From Gammaproteobacteria bacterium (GTDB lineage Bacteria > Pseudomonadota > Gammaproteobacteria > Pseudomonadales > Pseudohongiellaceae): 53,402 nt of DNA. The DNA is taken from contig JAESQX010000044.1 of the NCBI GenBank assembly GCA_016764875.1, forward strand, positions 1-53,402, written 5' to 3'. Below the pieces are notes generated by a model. That model saw only the letters and a list, made by a program, of their open reading frames with translations. It had not been told where the DNA came from and searched no databases. Both the position numbers and the translations under genes were made by a program. Of the stretch, positions 45,972 through 53,402 are shown one piece after another (position 1 is the first letter of the stretch; each line of letters starts with the position of its first letter).

Positions 45972-46718
45972 ATGACTCCGCTTCAGTCTGAATCCATTAT
46001 CAAGCCAGAGTCTGCTGTAATCGCAGGCCAACCAGTGGTGGCCACTCTGGAAAATATTCATAAGACCTATTACATGGGAGCGCTTTCGGTGGAAGTGCTG
46101 CATGGTATTTCCCTGGAGTTTTACCACGGCGATTACATCAGTATCACGGGCCCGTCAGGCTGCGGAAAATCCACTTTGATGAACATTCTCGGTTGCCTGG
46201 ACAAACCCACTGACGGCAAGTATTACCTGGGAAATGAAGACACTTCGCAAATGGAAGATGATGAGTTGTCCAGCATACGTGGCGCGCGCCTGGGTTTCAT
46301 TTTTCAGTCCTACAACCTGATCCAGCAACTCAATGTATTGGAAAATATAGAGATGCCTCTGTTCTACCAGGGCTATTCAGAAGCGGAAAGTCATGAAATT
46401 GGCATGGGTCTGGCCGAACGTGTCGGCCTGGCAGACAGGGTGGATCATAAGCCTTTCGAACTTTCCGGGGGGCAACAGCAGCGGGTGGCTATCGCCCGGG
46501 CATTGGCGGTAGATCCGTTGATAATTCTGGCGGATGAGCCAACCGGTAATCTTGATTCCAAATCGGGGGCGGAGATACTGAATATATTTGATGAATTACA
46601 TGAGCAAGGCAAGACCTTGATCATGGTAACCCATTCGGAAGAGTTGGAAGAGCGATCAGATCGCTGGGTTCGCCTACTTGATGGGAGGGTGGAGAGTGAT
46701 GAGCGGCGTAACAACTGA
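45972..46718 (+). CDS. MacB/LolD-type ABC transporter ATPase
   Basis: 248 residues. Walker [10 protein letters not shown] (60-68), Q-loop FQSYNLI, signature LSGGQQQR, Walker [14 protein letters not shown] and the H-loop His in [14 protein letters not shown] are all present. This is the stand-alone ATPase of the type VII (mechanotransmission) ABC family, working with the FtsX-like permease that follows. I used the ATG at 45972; a TTG two codons earlier is possible. The permease start overlaps its end by 20 bases. Confidence 0.92.
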   Translation: MTPLQSESIIKPESAVIAGQPVVATLENIHKTYYMGALSVEVLHGISLEFYHGDYISITGPSGCGKSTLMNILGCLDKPTDGKYYLGNEDTSQMEDDELSSIRGARLGFIFQSYNLIQQLNVLENIEMPLFYQGYSEAESHEIGMGLAERVGLADRVDHKPFELSGGQQQRVAIARALAVDPLIILADEPTGNLDSKSGAEILNIFDELHEQGKTLIMVTHSEELEERSDRWVRLLDGRVESDERRNN

Positions 46719-48057
46719 GCCCCCTGTATATTCGGAACCTTCGTCTCGCAAGCTGTCGCGGGGCGGGATCAGTTTTGTCCGCGTCAAAAAGATTACCCAG
46801 ATTGGTATAAAAAGCATTTATTCCCATGGCTTGCGTTCCTTATTGACCGTGCTTGGTATTGTCATAGGTGTTGCGGCTGTTATTGCCATGCTGGCAGTCA
46901 GTGAAGGCTCCAGCTATGAAGCGCAACAGCAGTTCAGGGACCTTGGGGCAAATAACATTCTGCTTAAAAGTGTAAAACCAGCTGAAGTTGAAGAAAGCAG
47001 CAGCCGGGGATTTGGCCGCCCTCAGGCGATAGTTTACGGGTTAACCTATGGTGATGTTGAAACCATCCGAGTGACGATTCCCGGGGTAACCAATGTTATT
47101 TCGTCTCGAATTGTAAAAAAGAACATCTGGAACCTGGGTATCAGCATGAACACCGACGTAGTAGGGACATCGGTTGATTATCCCGTTTCACGGAACTATA
47201 ACTTGCGTGCAGGACGCTTCTTTTCCGAAGCTGAGGTAAGAGACCATTCCAATGTGGTTGTACTGAGTGACGAAGTGGCAAAAGTTCTGTTTCCCATCGA
47301 TAACCCCCTTGGTCAATCTATCAAGATTGACAGTGATTACTACAATGTTGTGGGTATCATGGAGTCGGAGGGATTTTCCAACCTTGGGCAAAACCAGGCT
47401 GGTAGTTCAAATGCAGCACCGAGTCGTATATTCATTCCTATCACCTCGTCAAAAAGCCGGTTTGGTGAAACCACGATACGGCAGACAGCAGGTGGTATGG
47501 AAATGGAAACAGTTGAGCTGCATGAATCAATTATTCAACTTGATGATCAGGACGCGGTCATTGAGGTGGGTGAAATTATCGGGCAAATTCTGGGGCGCCG
47601 ACATAAAAATGTGGACTATGCTGTCGAGGTGCCACTTGCCCTGTTAAGACAGGCCCAGGAGAGTGCGTTTCGCGATCAGATTGTTGCCGGTGCGATTGCA
47701 GGTATTTCCTTACTCGTGGGCGGCATAGGCATCATGAATATCATGCTGGCCAGTGTTACTGAACGCACGCGGGAGATTGGAATTCGCCGGGCTCTGGGGG
47801 CCAGGAAACGGGATATTATTGCGCAGTTTCTGACCGAAGCGGTGATATTGTCCGGCGTCGGCGGAATTATAGGCGTAATACTGGGGGTCATAATTCCATT
47901 CGTAATCTCAGCGGTGTGGGGTATGACTACGATCGTAACACCCATGGCACCGGTTCTTGCCTTTTCTATCTCAGCTTTAATCGGTGTAGTCTTCGGAATA
48001 TATCCGTCGATTCGTGCCGCGGAGATGGATCCAGTGGAGGCTTTGCGCCATGAGTAA
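46699..48057 (+). CDS. MacB-like ABC permease (FtsX domain)
   Basis: 452 residues from the ATG at 46699 (GGGAGG and GGAG upstream). Four transmembrane helices: one after [20 protein letters not shown] and three at the C-terminus ([59 protein letters not shown]). The periplasmic MacB-core domain lies between. The conserved [17 protein letters not shown] coupling loop is intact. ATPase and permease are separate genes, unlike E. coli MacB. With the adaptor and TolC-like protein it completes a tripartite exporter, whose substrate (peptide, siderophore or lipid) is unknown. Confidence 0.92.
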   Translation: MSGVTTEPPVYSEPSSRKLSRGGISFVRVKKITQIGIKSIYSHGLRSLLTVLGIVIGVAAVIAMLAVSEGSSYEAQQQFRDLGANNILLKSVKPAEVEESSSRGFGRPQAIVYGLTYGDVETIRVTIPGVTNVISSRIVKKNIWNLGISMNTDVVGTSVDYPVSRNYNLRAGRFFSEAEVRDHSNVVVLSDEVAKVLFPIDNPLGQSIKIDSDYYNVVGIMESEGFSNLGQNQAGSSNAAPSRIFIPITSSKSRFGETTIRQTAGGMEMETVELHESIIQLDDQDAVIEVGEIIGQILGRRHKNVDYAVEVPLALLRQAQESAFRDQIVAGAIAGISLLVGGIGIMNIMLASVTERTREIGIRRALGARKRDIIAQFLTEAVILSGVGGIIGVILGVIIPFVISAVWGMTTIVTPMAPVLAFSISALIGVVFGIYPSIRAAEMDPVEALRHE

Positions 48058-48144
48058 AGCCTGCTTGCAAGGCAAATGGAAAAGCAAAAGGAAAGTGCAG
48101 GCGAGCCCCTTTGCTGGTCTCTTTGCTTCCCTCATTCTCTTCCT

Positions 48145-49812
48145 ATGAAATTGATCTTCCCAGGTATGGCCTGTTTGTTGCTCGGCATTGTGACGCCGCA
48201 TGCTCTGGCACAAGGCCCGGAACAATCATTCCAATGGCAACCCTATGATGAGTCAGAGGAGCTGAGATTACAGGCCGAGCATGAATTGCCCCGCATGCGA
48301 TTTAAATTGCTCAATTCAAAATATTTGGATAAAAATTTGCTGTGGTCAAGTTTTACCGAAGAGCTTTCAGGGTTCGACGCGCAGCAATACGAAACCCTGA
48401 AGCCTTTGATAATGGACCAGGATATTCCCGCTTTGCAGCTTGCTGTGCAAGAACAGCGGCTAAGTTACGAAATCCTGGTAAAATTTTACCTGTATCGCAT
48501 CCGCTTGTTTGAGAGTGATAATACCCGTTCCCTCAACGCCATAATTGCCATTAACCTTGATGTTATCGCAGAAGCCCGGCGTAAAGATCGAGCTCGTACT
48601 GTGGAAGGTGTGGCAATAGATGAGAACTCCCTGTTCGGGATTCCCATTTTGTTAAAGGATAATATCGGGGTAAGAGGTATGCCCACCACGGCGGGTGCGG
48701 TTGTTCTGCAACAGAACAACACCGGGGATGCTTTTATCACCCGGCGTTTGAAGGCCAACGGGGCTATCATACTGGGCAAGGCCAACCTCAGTGAGTGGGC
48801 TTATTTATTCTGTGACGGATGTCCTCTGGGCTACAGTGCTCTTGGGGGCCAAACACTGAACCCCTACGGGCGTAAGCAGATAGAGTCTGGTGGTTCCAGC
48901 TCCGGTAGTGCTGCTGCGGTTGCGGCTAATTATGCGGCCGCTGCTGTGGGCAGCGAAACATCCGGTTCAATTCTCTCTCCGGCAAGTCTTAATTCTCTGG
49001 TAGGGCTGAAACCAACGACCGGAATGCTGAGTCGAACGGGCGTGATCCCCATTTCCAGCACCCTGGACACCGCCGGGCCTATTACTCGAAATGTTACCGA
49101 TGCCGTAATCCTGTTTAACGCCATGAGTGGCTACGATAGGCAGGATCTCGCCATGCCTCTGTTAAGTGCAGACGTTGAATTAGTGCTTCGTAAGCGACCG
49201 CTGGCGGATATGCGCCTGGGCTATTTTCCTAACCTTGTCAAAGATAATTTATATAAGGGGGCAGTTGACACATTAAGGAAATCTGGCGCTGAACTCATTG
49301 AAATAGAGATGCCTGATGTTGTGTTGGAGAATTTTGGGGAGTTTCTTAAAGCTGAAATGAAAATTTATCTGGCCGATTACCTGACCCGGATCGCAGGCGA
49401 TGATGTTGAAGTAAAAACCGTGGGCGATGTGGTCAAATTTAACCGGATGCAGAGGGAGCTGAGGATGCCTTATGGGCAGAGTCATTTTAATGTTATGGAA
49501 TCAGCGAATTATAACCCCGGGCAGATAAACGCCATGCGGGATCAACTACGCGCCAGTGGAACCAAAGCACTGTCGACACCGCTGCGAACACAAAACCTGG
49601 ATGCCTTGCTGTCCATCAATAATTACCATGCGGCCTTTGCTGCAAGCGCCAATTATCCGGCTTTAACCGTACCCATGGGCTATCGGGAAGATGGCGAGCC
49701 GGCGGGAATAACTTTTATCGGAGTCAGCTTTTCCGAGCAGGAACTGGTTGATATTGGTCTGGCCTTTGAGAATGTGTCAGCAGGGCGAAGTATGCCGGCT
49801 GATTACCAGTAG
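48145..49812 (+). CDS. Exported amidase-signature hydrolase
   Basis: 555 residues from ATG 48145, which begins a clear signal peptide (MKLIFPGMACLLLGIVTPHA). A frame from 48076 adds 23 residues and has an AAGG site, so the start is unsettled. The amidase-signature triad is present: Lys in GIPILLKDNIGV, the cis-Ser in SGGSSSGSAAAV and the nucleophile Ser in GSETSGSILSPASLN. It cleaves an amide bond of an unknown substrate in the periplasm or outside. It lies 87 bases after the permease gene in the same direction, possibly in the exporter operon. Its 3' end overlaps the fpr gene by ten bases. Confidence 0.87.
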   Translation: MKLIFPGMACLLLGIVTPHALAQGPEQSFQWQPYDESEELRLQAEHELPRMRFKLLNSKYLDKNLLWSSFTEELSGFDAQQYETLKPLIMDQDIPALQLAVQEQRLSYEILVKFYLYRIRLFESDNTRSLNAIIAINLDVIAEARRKDRARTVEGVAIDENSLFGIPILLKDNIGVRGMPTTAGAVVLQQNNTGDAFITRRLKANGAIILGKANLSEWAYLFCDGCPLGYSALGGQTLNPYGRKQIESGGSSSGSAAAVAANYAAAAVGSETSGSILSPASLNSLVGLKPTTGMLSRTGVIPISSTLDTAGPITRNVTDAVILFNAMSGYDRQDLAMPLLSADVELVLRKRPLADMRLGYFPNLVKDNLYKGAVDTLRKSGAELIEIEMPDVVLENFGEFLKAEMKIYLADYLTRIAGDDVEVKTVGDVVKFNRMQRELRMPYGQSHFNVMESANYNPGQINAMRDQLRASGTKALSTPLRTQNLDALLSINNYHAAFAASANYPALTVPMGYREDGEPAGITFIGVSFSEQELVDIGLAFENVSAGRSMPADYQ

Positions 49813-50546
49813 TTTTCCACCGTAACCTGACCGGGCGTACGGCGCCGGTTTTTCTTCAGGCCGCGACTGGCCAGAATTTCCATAGTGTCTTTCACCATAT
49901 CCGGATTGCCACATAACATAACCTGAGAGCGGGTTATATCCAGCTTCAGACGGGCGGCCTGTTCCAGAGAGCCGTCTGCAATGGCAGGAGGAATCCTCCC
50001 CGGCAGGGTGTCTTCTACAGATTCACGGCTGACGAAGGCCTGAAAAATGAAGCGATTTTTGTATTCTTGCTGCAGTTGCTGAACAATTTCCAGGTATCTA
50101 AGGTCTGCACTGGTACGCACGGCATGAACCAATACAATATTTTCGAAGCGATCCCAGGGTTCTTTGGTCTTAAGTATGGATAAAAAAGGCGCAATACCTG
50201 TGCCCGTACCCATCATCCACAAATCTCTGGAATTCGGCACTTCATTGAGAGTAAAAAAACCGTTGGCGTTTTGCTTGATCCATAAATGATCACCGCTTTC
50301 TAGTTTTACCAGAGCGTTGGATAGCTTACCGCCAGTGGCGGTGTAAAAGAAGAACTCCACAGGTCTTTCATCTGGTGCGCTTAGATAGGAATAGGGACGC
50401 GCTATACGCTCGCCATCAATATCAAGGGCCAGGCTGGTGAACTGTCCGGCGGTGAATATGTTTACGTCGGCATTAACCCGTAATGTAAACAGGTTTTCAG
50501 TCCAGTGGATATTTTCGACCACTTCTCCTTTAATCCAGTCTTTCAA
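49803..50546 (-). CDS. fpr: Ferredoxin/flavodoxin-NADP+ reductase
   Basis: 247 residues. FAD-binding RPYSYLS (50-56), NADP-binding GTGTGIAPFLS (113-123) and the family ending VTVENYW are seen. It moves electrons between NADPH and ferredoxin or flavodoxin, and in gammaproteobacteria it often belongs to the oxidative-stress response. It is monocistronic and convergent with the amidase gene. The promoter lies in the 184-base divergent gap shared with the symporter; no SoxR or FinR site could be recognised. Confidence 0.93.
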   Translation of the reverse strand: MKDWIKGEVVENIHWTENLFTLRVNADVNIFTAGQFTSLALDIDGERIARPYSYLSAPDERPVEFFFYTATGGKLSNALVKLESGDHLWIKQNANGFFTLNEVPNSRDLWMMGTGTGIAPFLSILKTKEPWDRFENIVLVHAVRTSADLRYLEIVQQLQQEYKNRFIFQAFVSRESVEDTLPGRIPPAIADGSLEQAARLKLDITRSQVMLCGNPDMVKDTMEILASRGLKKNRRRTPGQVTVENYW

Positions 50547-50730
50547 TACAAGCCTCGCATGATAGCCTCACAGTAGTGGAACTATGTTATGAATTTCTAT
50601 AGTCTGATCGCAAGCTAAAAAACAGGCTTTTCAGGATCGACAAATCCCACTGTATAGTAGGTGAGATCTTTCTAAATTGTCACAAGCGGATGTAAGATTC
50701 CTGAATAGATAATAATTACCGGAGAAGTAA

Positions 50731-51975
50731 ATGCTTGGAACCTGGTTCGAAATAGCGCTTTGGAAACGTATCATGATGGCTCTGGTGTTGGGTCTGATTG
50801 CGGGCACGCTGTGGGGTGAGGGGGCGGAATCCATTCGATGGGTCGGTGATCTTTTTGTCCGCTTGATTCGTATGGTAGTGGTGCCTCTAGTATTTGTCAC
50901 CCTGGTTTCCGGGATTGTTTCCATGGGGGACCCCTCCAAACTGGGCTCCCTCGGCGTGAAGACACTGGCGCTTTACATGGGTACTACATTTTCCGCCATC
51001 ATAATGGGGCTGTTTCTGGCAGCGGTATTGCAGCCCGGGGTTGGGGTTGATCTGTCAAATGCAGTCCCAGGGGAGATACAGCAAGCCATTCCCCTGTCAG
51101 AACGTCTGATGAGTATTGTCCCGGAGAATCCCATTGCGGCTCTGGCGGAGGGCAATATTCTGGCCATTATATTTTTTGCACTACTGGTGGGCATCAGCCT
51201 GCTCACTATTGGTGACAAGGGAAAGCCCGTTGCTGACCTTATGGATGCAGGCATGGAGACCATGCTGAAAATTACTCACTGGGTGATGGAATTTGCTCCC
51301 TTTGGTGTATTCGCACTTATTGCCTGGGTTGCGGGCACTCAGGGCGCGGCAGCATTGCTGGATGTGGTGAGATTGGCGCTGGCCGTTTTTATCGGCTGTG
51401 TTGCCCATGTGGTTCTGGTGCATGGCAGTATAATGAAGTTTATGCTGAAACTGTCTCCGGCCAACTTTTTCAGGGGTGCCCGGGATGCCATGTTGCTGGC
51501 ATTTTCAACTTCCAGTAGTTCCGCCACCTTGCCCATGTCCATGTCCGTGGCTGAAGAAAATCTTGGAATAAAGCCGGTGGTGGCTTCTACCGTATTGCCC
51601 CTCGGTGCAACAATCAATATGGATGGAACAGCGCTATACGTGGGTATAGTGACTGTTTTTGCCGCCCAGGCCTATGGCCTGGATTTAACCATGACTGACT
51701 ATGGCATAATTGCCGGGACCACCACCATTGTTTCCATCGGCACCGCAGCGGTGCCAGGTGCCTCTTTATTTCTAATGGCCGCGGTAATGGAAGCTATCGG
51801 CATTTCTCCTGAACAGATCGCAATAGTAATAGGATTTATTCTTCCCTTCGACAGACCCCTGGATATGCTGCGTACCAGCGTTAATGTAACAGGTGATCTG
51901 AGCGTGTCTACGGCCGTGGCGAACTGGGAAGGCGAATTTGACAGGGAGATATTTGACAGGCCGCTGAAGTATTAG
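50731..51975 (+). CDS. Dicarboxylate/amino acid:cation symporter (DAACS family)
   Basis: 414 residues with about eight helices and two re-entrant loops. The hairpin motif STSSSSATLPMSM (re-entrant loop 1) and NMDGTALYVG (the Na+ and substrate site of helix 7) are the hallmarks of GltP/DctA transporters. It takes up glutamate, aspartate or C4-dicarboxylates with Na+ or H+. GGAGAAG precedes the ATG. Single-gene unit. Confidence 0.94.
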   Translation: MLGTWFEIALWKRIMMALVLGLIAGTLWGEGAESIRWVGDLFVRLIRMVVVPLVFVTLVSGIVSMGDPSKLGSLGVKTLALYMGTTFSAIIMGLFLAAVLQPGVGVDLSNAVPGEIQQAIPLSERLMSIVPENPIAALAEGNILAIIFFALLVGISLLTIGDKGKPVADLMDAGMETMLKITHWVMEFAPFGVFALIAWVAGTQGAAALLDVVRLALAVFIGCVAHVVLVHGSIMKFMLKLSPANFFRGARDAMLLAFSTSSSSATLPMSMSVAEENLGIKPVVASTVLPLGATINMDGTALYVGIVTVFAAQAYGLDLTMTDYGIIAGTTTIVSIGTAAVPGASLFLMAAVMEAIGISPEQIAIVIGFILPFDRPLDMLRTSVNVTGDLSVSTAVANWEGEFDREIFDRPLKY

Positions 51976-52009
51976 CAGGTTTTCAGCTTTAAAAAAATTT
52001 ATCCCGCCT

Positions 52010-52032
52010 TGCAAGGGAAGAATGCCCTTGCA
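52010..52032 (-). terminator. Inverted repeat downstream of the DUF4156 gene
   Basis: TGCAAGGG (52010-52017) pairs with CCCTTGCA (52025-52032) across seven bases. On the minus strand it is followed, after about a dozen bases, by a T-run (AAATTTTTTT), so it is a possible terminator for the leftward gene and separates it from the symporter gene. Confidence 0.45.
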
Positions 52033-52050
52033 GGAGTGGTCATTTCAGGT

Positions 52051-52362
52051 TCAAGGGCAACGATACACAATAAATTGCTGGCGTCCGCCTTCGATGGTGC
52101 TGCCAGCCACGATGGTATTTCCTCCCATTAGGCCTGCTTCATTTCTGGCCAGGGTCACCAGTTCACCCTGCACCGTCCCACCGCCGCGTTCCACCACCAG
52201 AAGCCTGCTGGTGGTGGCAGATGTTGTGGTTCCAATCCTTGAGCAGTTTGCGACTTCGGACTCGGTTGCCAGGCGCACGGTGCGACCTTCACTGGTTAAC
52301 TGAACCCAGCTACATGCGAAAAGAAACAGCAGGGCGAATGAAAAGGTGAAGGTTCGATACAT
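52051..52362 (-). CDS. DUF4156-like small lipoprotein
   Basis: 103 residues from the ATG at 52362, which has GGAG seven bases upstream (a frame from 52374 adds four residues). A signal peptide with lipobox LFAC gives lipidated Cys17. The mature part (VRLATESEVANCSRIGTTTS ... ARNEAGLMGGNTIVAGS ... FIVYRC) matches the layout of DUF4156 outer-membrane lipoproteins, of unknown function, with two conserved cysteines that may pair. It stands alone between the symporter and an SDR gene. Confidence 0.72.
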   Translation of the reverse strand: MYRTFTFSFALLFLFACSWVQLTSEGRTVRLATESEVANCSRIGTTTSATTSRLLVVERGGGTVQGELVTLARNEAGLMGGNTIVAGSTIEGGRQQFIVYRCP

Positions 52363-52732
52363 GGTGAACTCCATTTTGGCTCGATCCGGACTTCAATCCA
52401 ACGATAATTGTGGGTCGAATTAGGAACGGCAAGTGTATCAGCTCTACAAGTCAGTTCACAGTTGCCCGCGGCGGTGCTGTGTAAATATACGGCTTCATGG
52501 ACACCTTGGAATCATTGATTTGTGATAAAATTTTGTCCCTTCTTAAGGGGTCAATCATCGGCGGCTCTAACGCCTCTCAATTTGGGGCGTGGGTGTGACG
52601 GCAGAGCGTCTGATAACTTGTTGTGTCATTGCACGATCAGATATACAGATAGTATATAAGGGTTGAATACAGGGATTGTGCTTAAGCAGAAACACCATTA
52701 GATATGAAGAAAATAAACAGGAGAAAGGGTTG
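52363..52732. other. 370-base divergent intergenic region
   Basis: It separates the leftward DUF4156 gene from the rightward SDR. A promoter candidate for the SDR is TTGCAC (52629-52634), an 18-base spacer and TATATA (52653-52658). The long middle has no gene; a short stem (ACGCC / GGGCGT, around 52570-52590) is too weak to call. Confidence 0.4.
52629..52658 (+). promoter_or_regulatory. Candidate sigma-70 promoter for the terminal SDR gene
   Basis: A -35-like TTGCAC, an 18-base spacer and a -10-like TATATA, about 75 bases before the start codon. Both hexamers match four of six consensus positions, so support is only moderate. Confidence 0.35.
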
Positions 52733-53402
52733 ATGAGTTCAAATAAGCTGGCGGGCAAGAATATTGTGATCATTGGTGGCACCTCGGGAATAGGGCTTGC
52801 TACGGCGGTGGCAGCAAGCGAACAGGGTGCTAATGTCTGGGCAGCGGGCAGAACCGAAGCCAATCTTGAGAAAGCCAGGACAGCGGCCGATGGCAAATTC
52901 AAGGTAGTGCAGCTGGACACCCATGATGGGGAAGCGCTAAAAACCCTGTTTGAGGAGGTGGGCACTATAGATCACCTGGTTTCTGCTGCCATTGGTGGTG
53001 AAAGAACCCTTAAACCGTTTCTCGAACAAACCGAGGATCAGTTCAAGGGGGCGTATGACAAGTTGTGGGGGTATGCCAAGGTAGTGAGAATCGGCGCGCC
53101 TTATCTGGCGGAGGCAGGCTCAATAACACTGGTGAGTGGCTCACCGGCTAGAAAATTTGTCCCGGCTCAGTCGGCATTGAGCTGTGTGGGTGCATCTGTT
53201 GAAAACCTGGTTCGCTGTCTGGCAGTAGAATTGGCACCTATCAGGGTAAATGTAGTTTCACCTGGCACTGTTTCAACGGCAATGACCGACTGGCTGGGCG
53301 ATAAAAAAGAAGCAACGCTCAAAGCCATGACAGCTTCCCATTTAATTAAACGCGCGGGTAAGTCAGAAGAAGTCGCCGAGGGCCTAATTTTTGTCATGCA
53401 AA
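52733..53402 (+). CDS. Atypical SDR lacking the YxxxK pair (partial, runs off the window)
   Basis: The ATG at 52733 follows AGGAGAAAGGG. The 223 visible codons are open to the window edge. The cofactor motif IGGTSGIGLA is present near residues 15-24, and the strand VNVVSPGTVST closes the fold. The usual NNAG is replaced by SAAIGG. At the place of YxxxK, ten residues before LAVELAPIRVN, the sequence reads LSCVG, so both catalytic Tyr and Lys are missing. Known SDR subgroups (for example Lin1944-like) have such degenerate sites. It may bind NAD(P) without classical reduction, or use another mechanism. Confidence 0.85.
   Translation, partial: MSSNKLAGKNIVIIGGTSGIGLATAVAASEQGANVWAAGRTEANLEKARTAADGKFKVVQLDTHDGEALKTLFEEVGTIDHLVSAAIGGERTLKPFLEQTEDQFKGAYDKLWGYAKVVRIGAPYLAEAGSITLVSGSPARKFVPAQSALSCVGASVENLVRCLAVELAPIRVNVVSPGTVSTAMTDWLGDKKEATLKAMTASHLIKRAGKSEEVAEGLIFVMQ

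Noticed and set aside
1-53402. tRNA genes, rRNA, CRISPR arrays, prophage or integrase genes
   Set aside because: No cloverleaf-like sequence, direct-repeat array or phage gene was noticed by eye. A covariance-model scan would be needed to exclude small RNAs.

Overview
The window reads as a chromosomal segment of a marine-type gammaproteobacterium of moderate GC. The basis is a divergent uvrA/ssb pair, a gammaproteobacterial-style SSB tail, PpnN (YgdH), DUF2333 and DUF2937 proteins, a ModF-like double ABC protein and FNR/Anr-type boxes. Coding density is high and both strands are used. There is no rRNA, tRNA, prophage or CRISPR. The only mobile-element trace is a decayed 5' remnant of a REP-associated (Y1/RAYT) transposase gene near 5.43-5.53 kb.

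Layout. 0-9 kb: a SoxC-like sulfite dehydrogenase (cut by the window edge and apparently frameshifted), an SDR, a DUF599 membrane protein, a ModF-like ATPase, a CBS-pair protein, a pyroglutamyl-peptidase-like protein, a periplasmic DUF442-type phosphatase, and a redoxin/cytochrome c/copper-monooxygenase fusion. 9-20 kb: ferrochelatase with an internal cysteine cluster, PpnN, an unannotated 37-residue membrane protein behind an FNR-type promoter, a three-subunit molybdenum hydroxylase operon (FeS, Mo and FAD subunits) with its own FNR-type box, uvrA and ssb. 20-27.5 kb: an RmlD-like reductase, moeA coupled to a lipoprotein and a DUF2333 protein, DUF2937, a SulP anion transporter and a YrbG-like antiporter. 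27.6-32 kb: a TAXI-type TRAP transporter and an SpmA-SpmB-like fused membrane protein.

32.4-38.8 kb holds a tightly packed six-gene operon: ABC-2 ATPase, ABC-2 permease, double-PDZ lipoprotein, two secreted FG-GAP/VCBS propeller proteins and a small two-helix membrane protein. I cannot assign it to a described system, and it is the best candidate here for something new. 38.9-49.8 kb: an M16 peptidase lipoprotein, divergent from a MacAB-TolC-like export system (outer-membrane lipoprotein, an oversized HlyD-type adaptor with a central insert, separate MacB-type ATPase and permease) followed by a secreted amidase. 49.8-53.4 kb: ferredoxin-NADP reductase, a DAACS symporter, a DUF4156 lipoprotein and an SDR that lacks the YxxxK catalytic pair and runs off the end.

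Themes. Molybdenum recurs: a SoxC-type enzyme, a xanthine-dehydrogenase-family enzyme, MoeA and a ModF-like ATPase. Two good FNR/Anr boxes suggest oxygen-responsive control of the hydroxylase operon and of the small membrane protein. Many products are lipoproteins or secreted proteins, so the region is weighted toward the cell envelope. Family assignments come from reading motifs; no database search was run.
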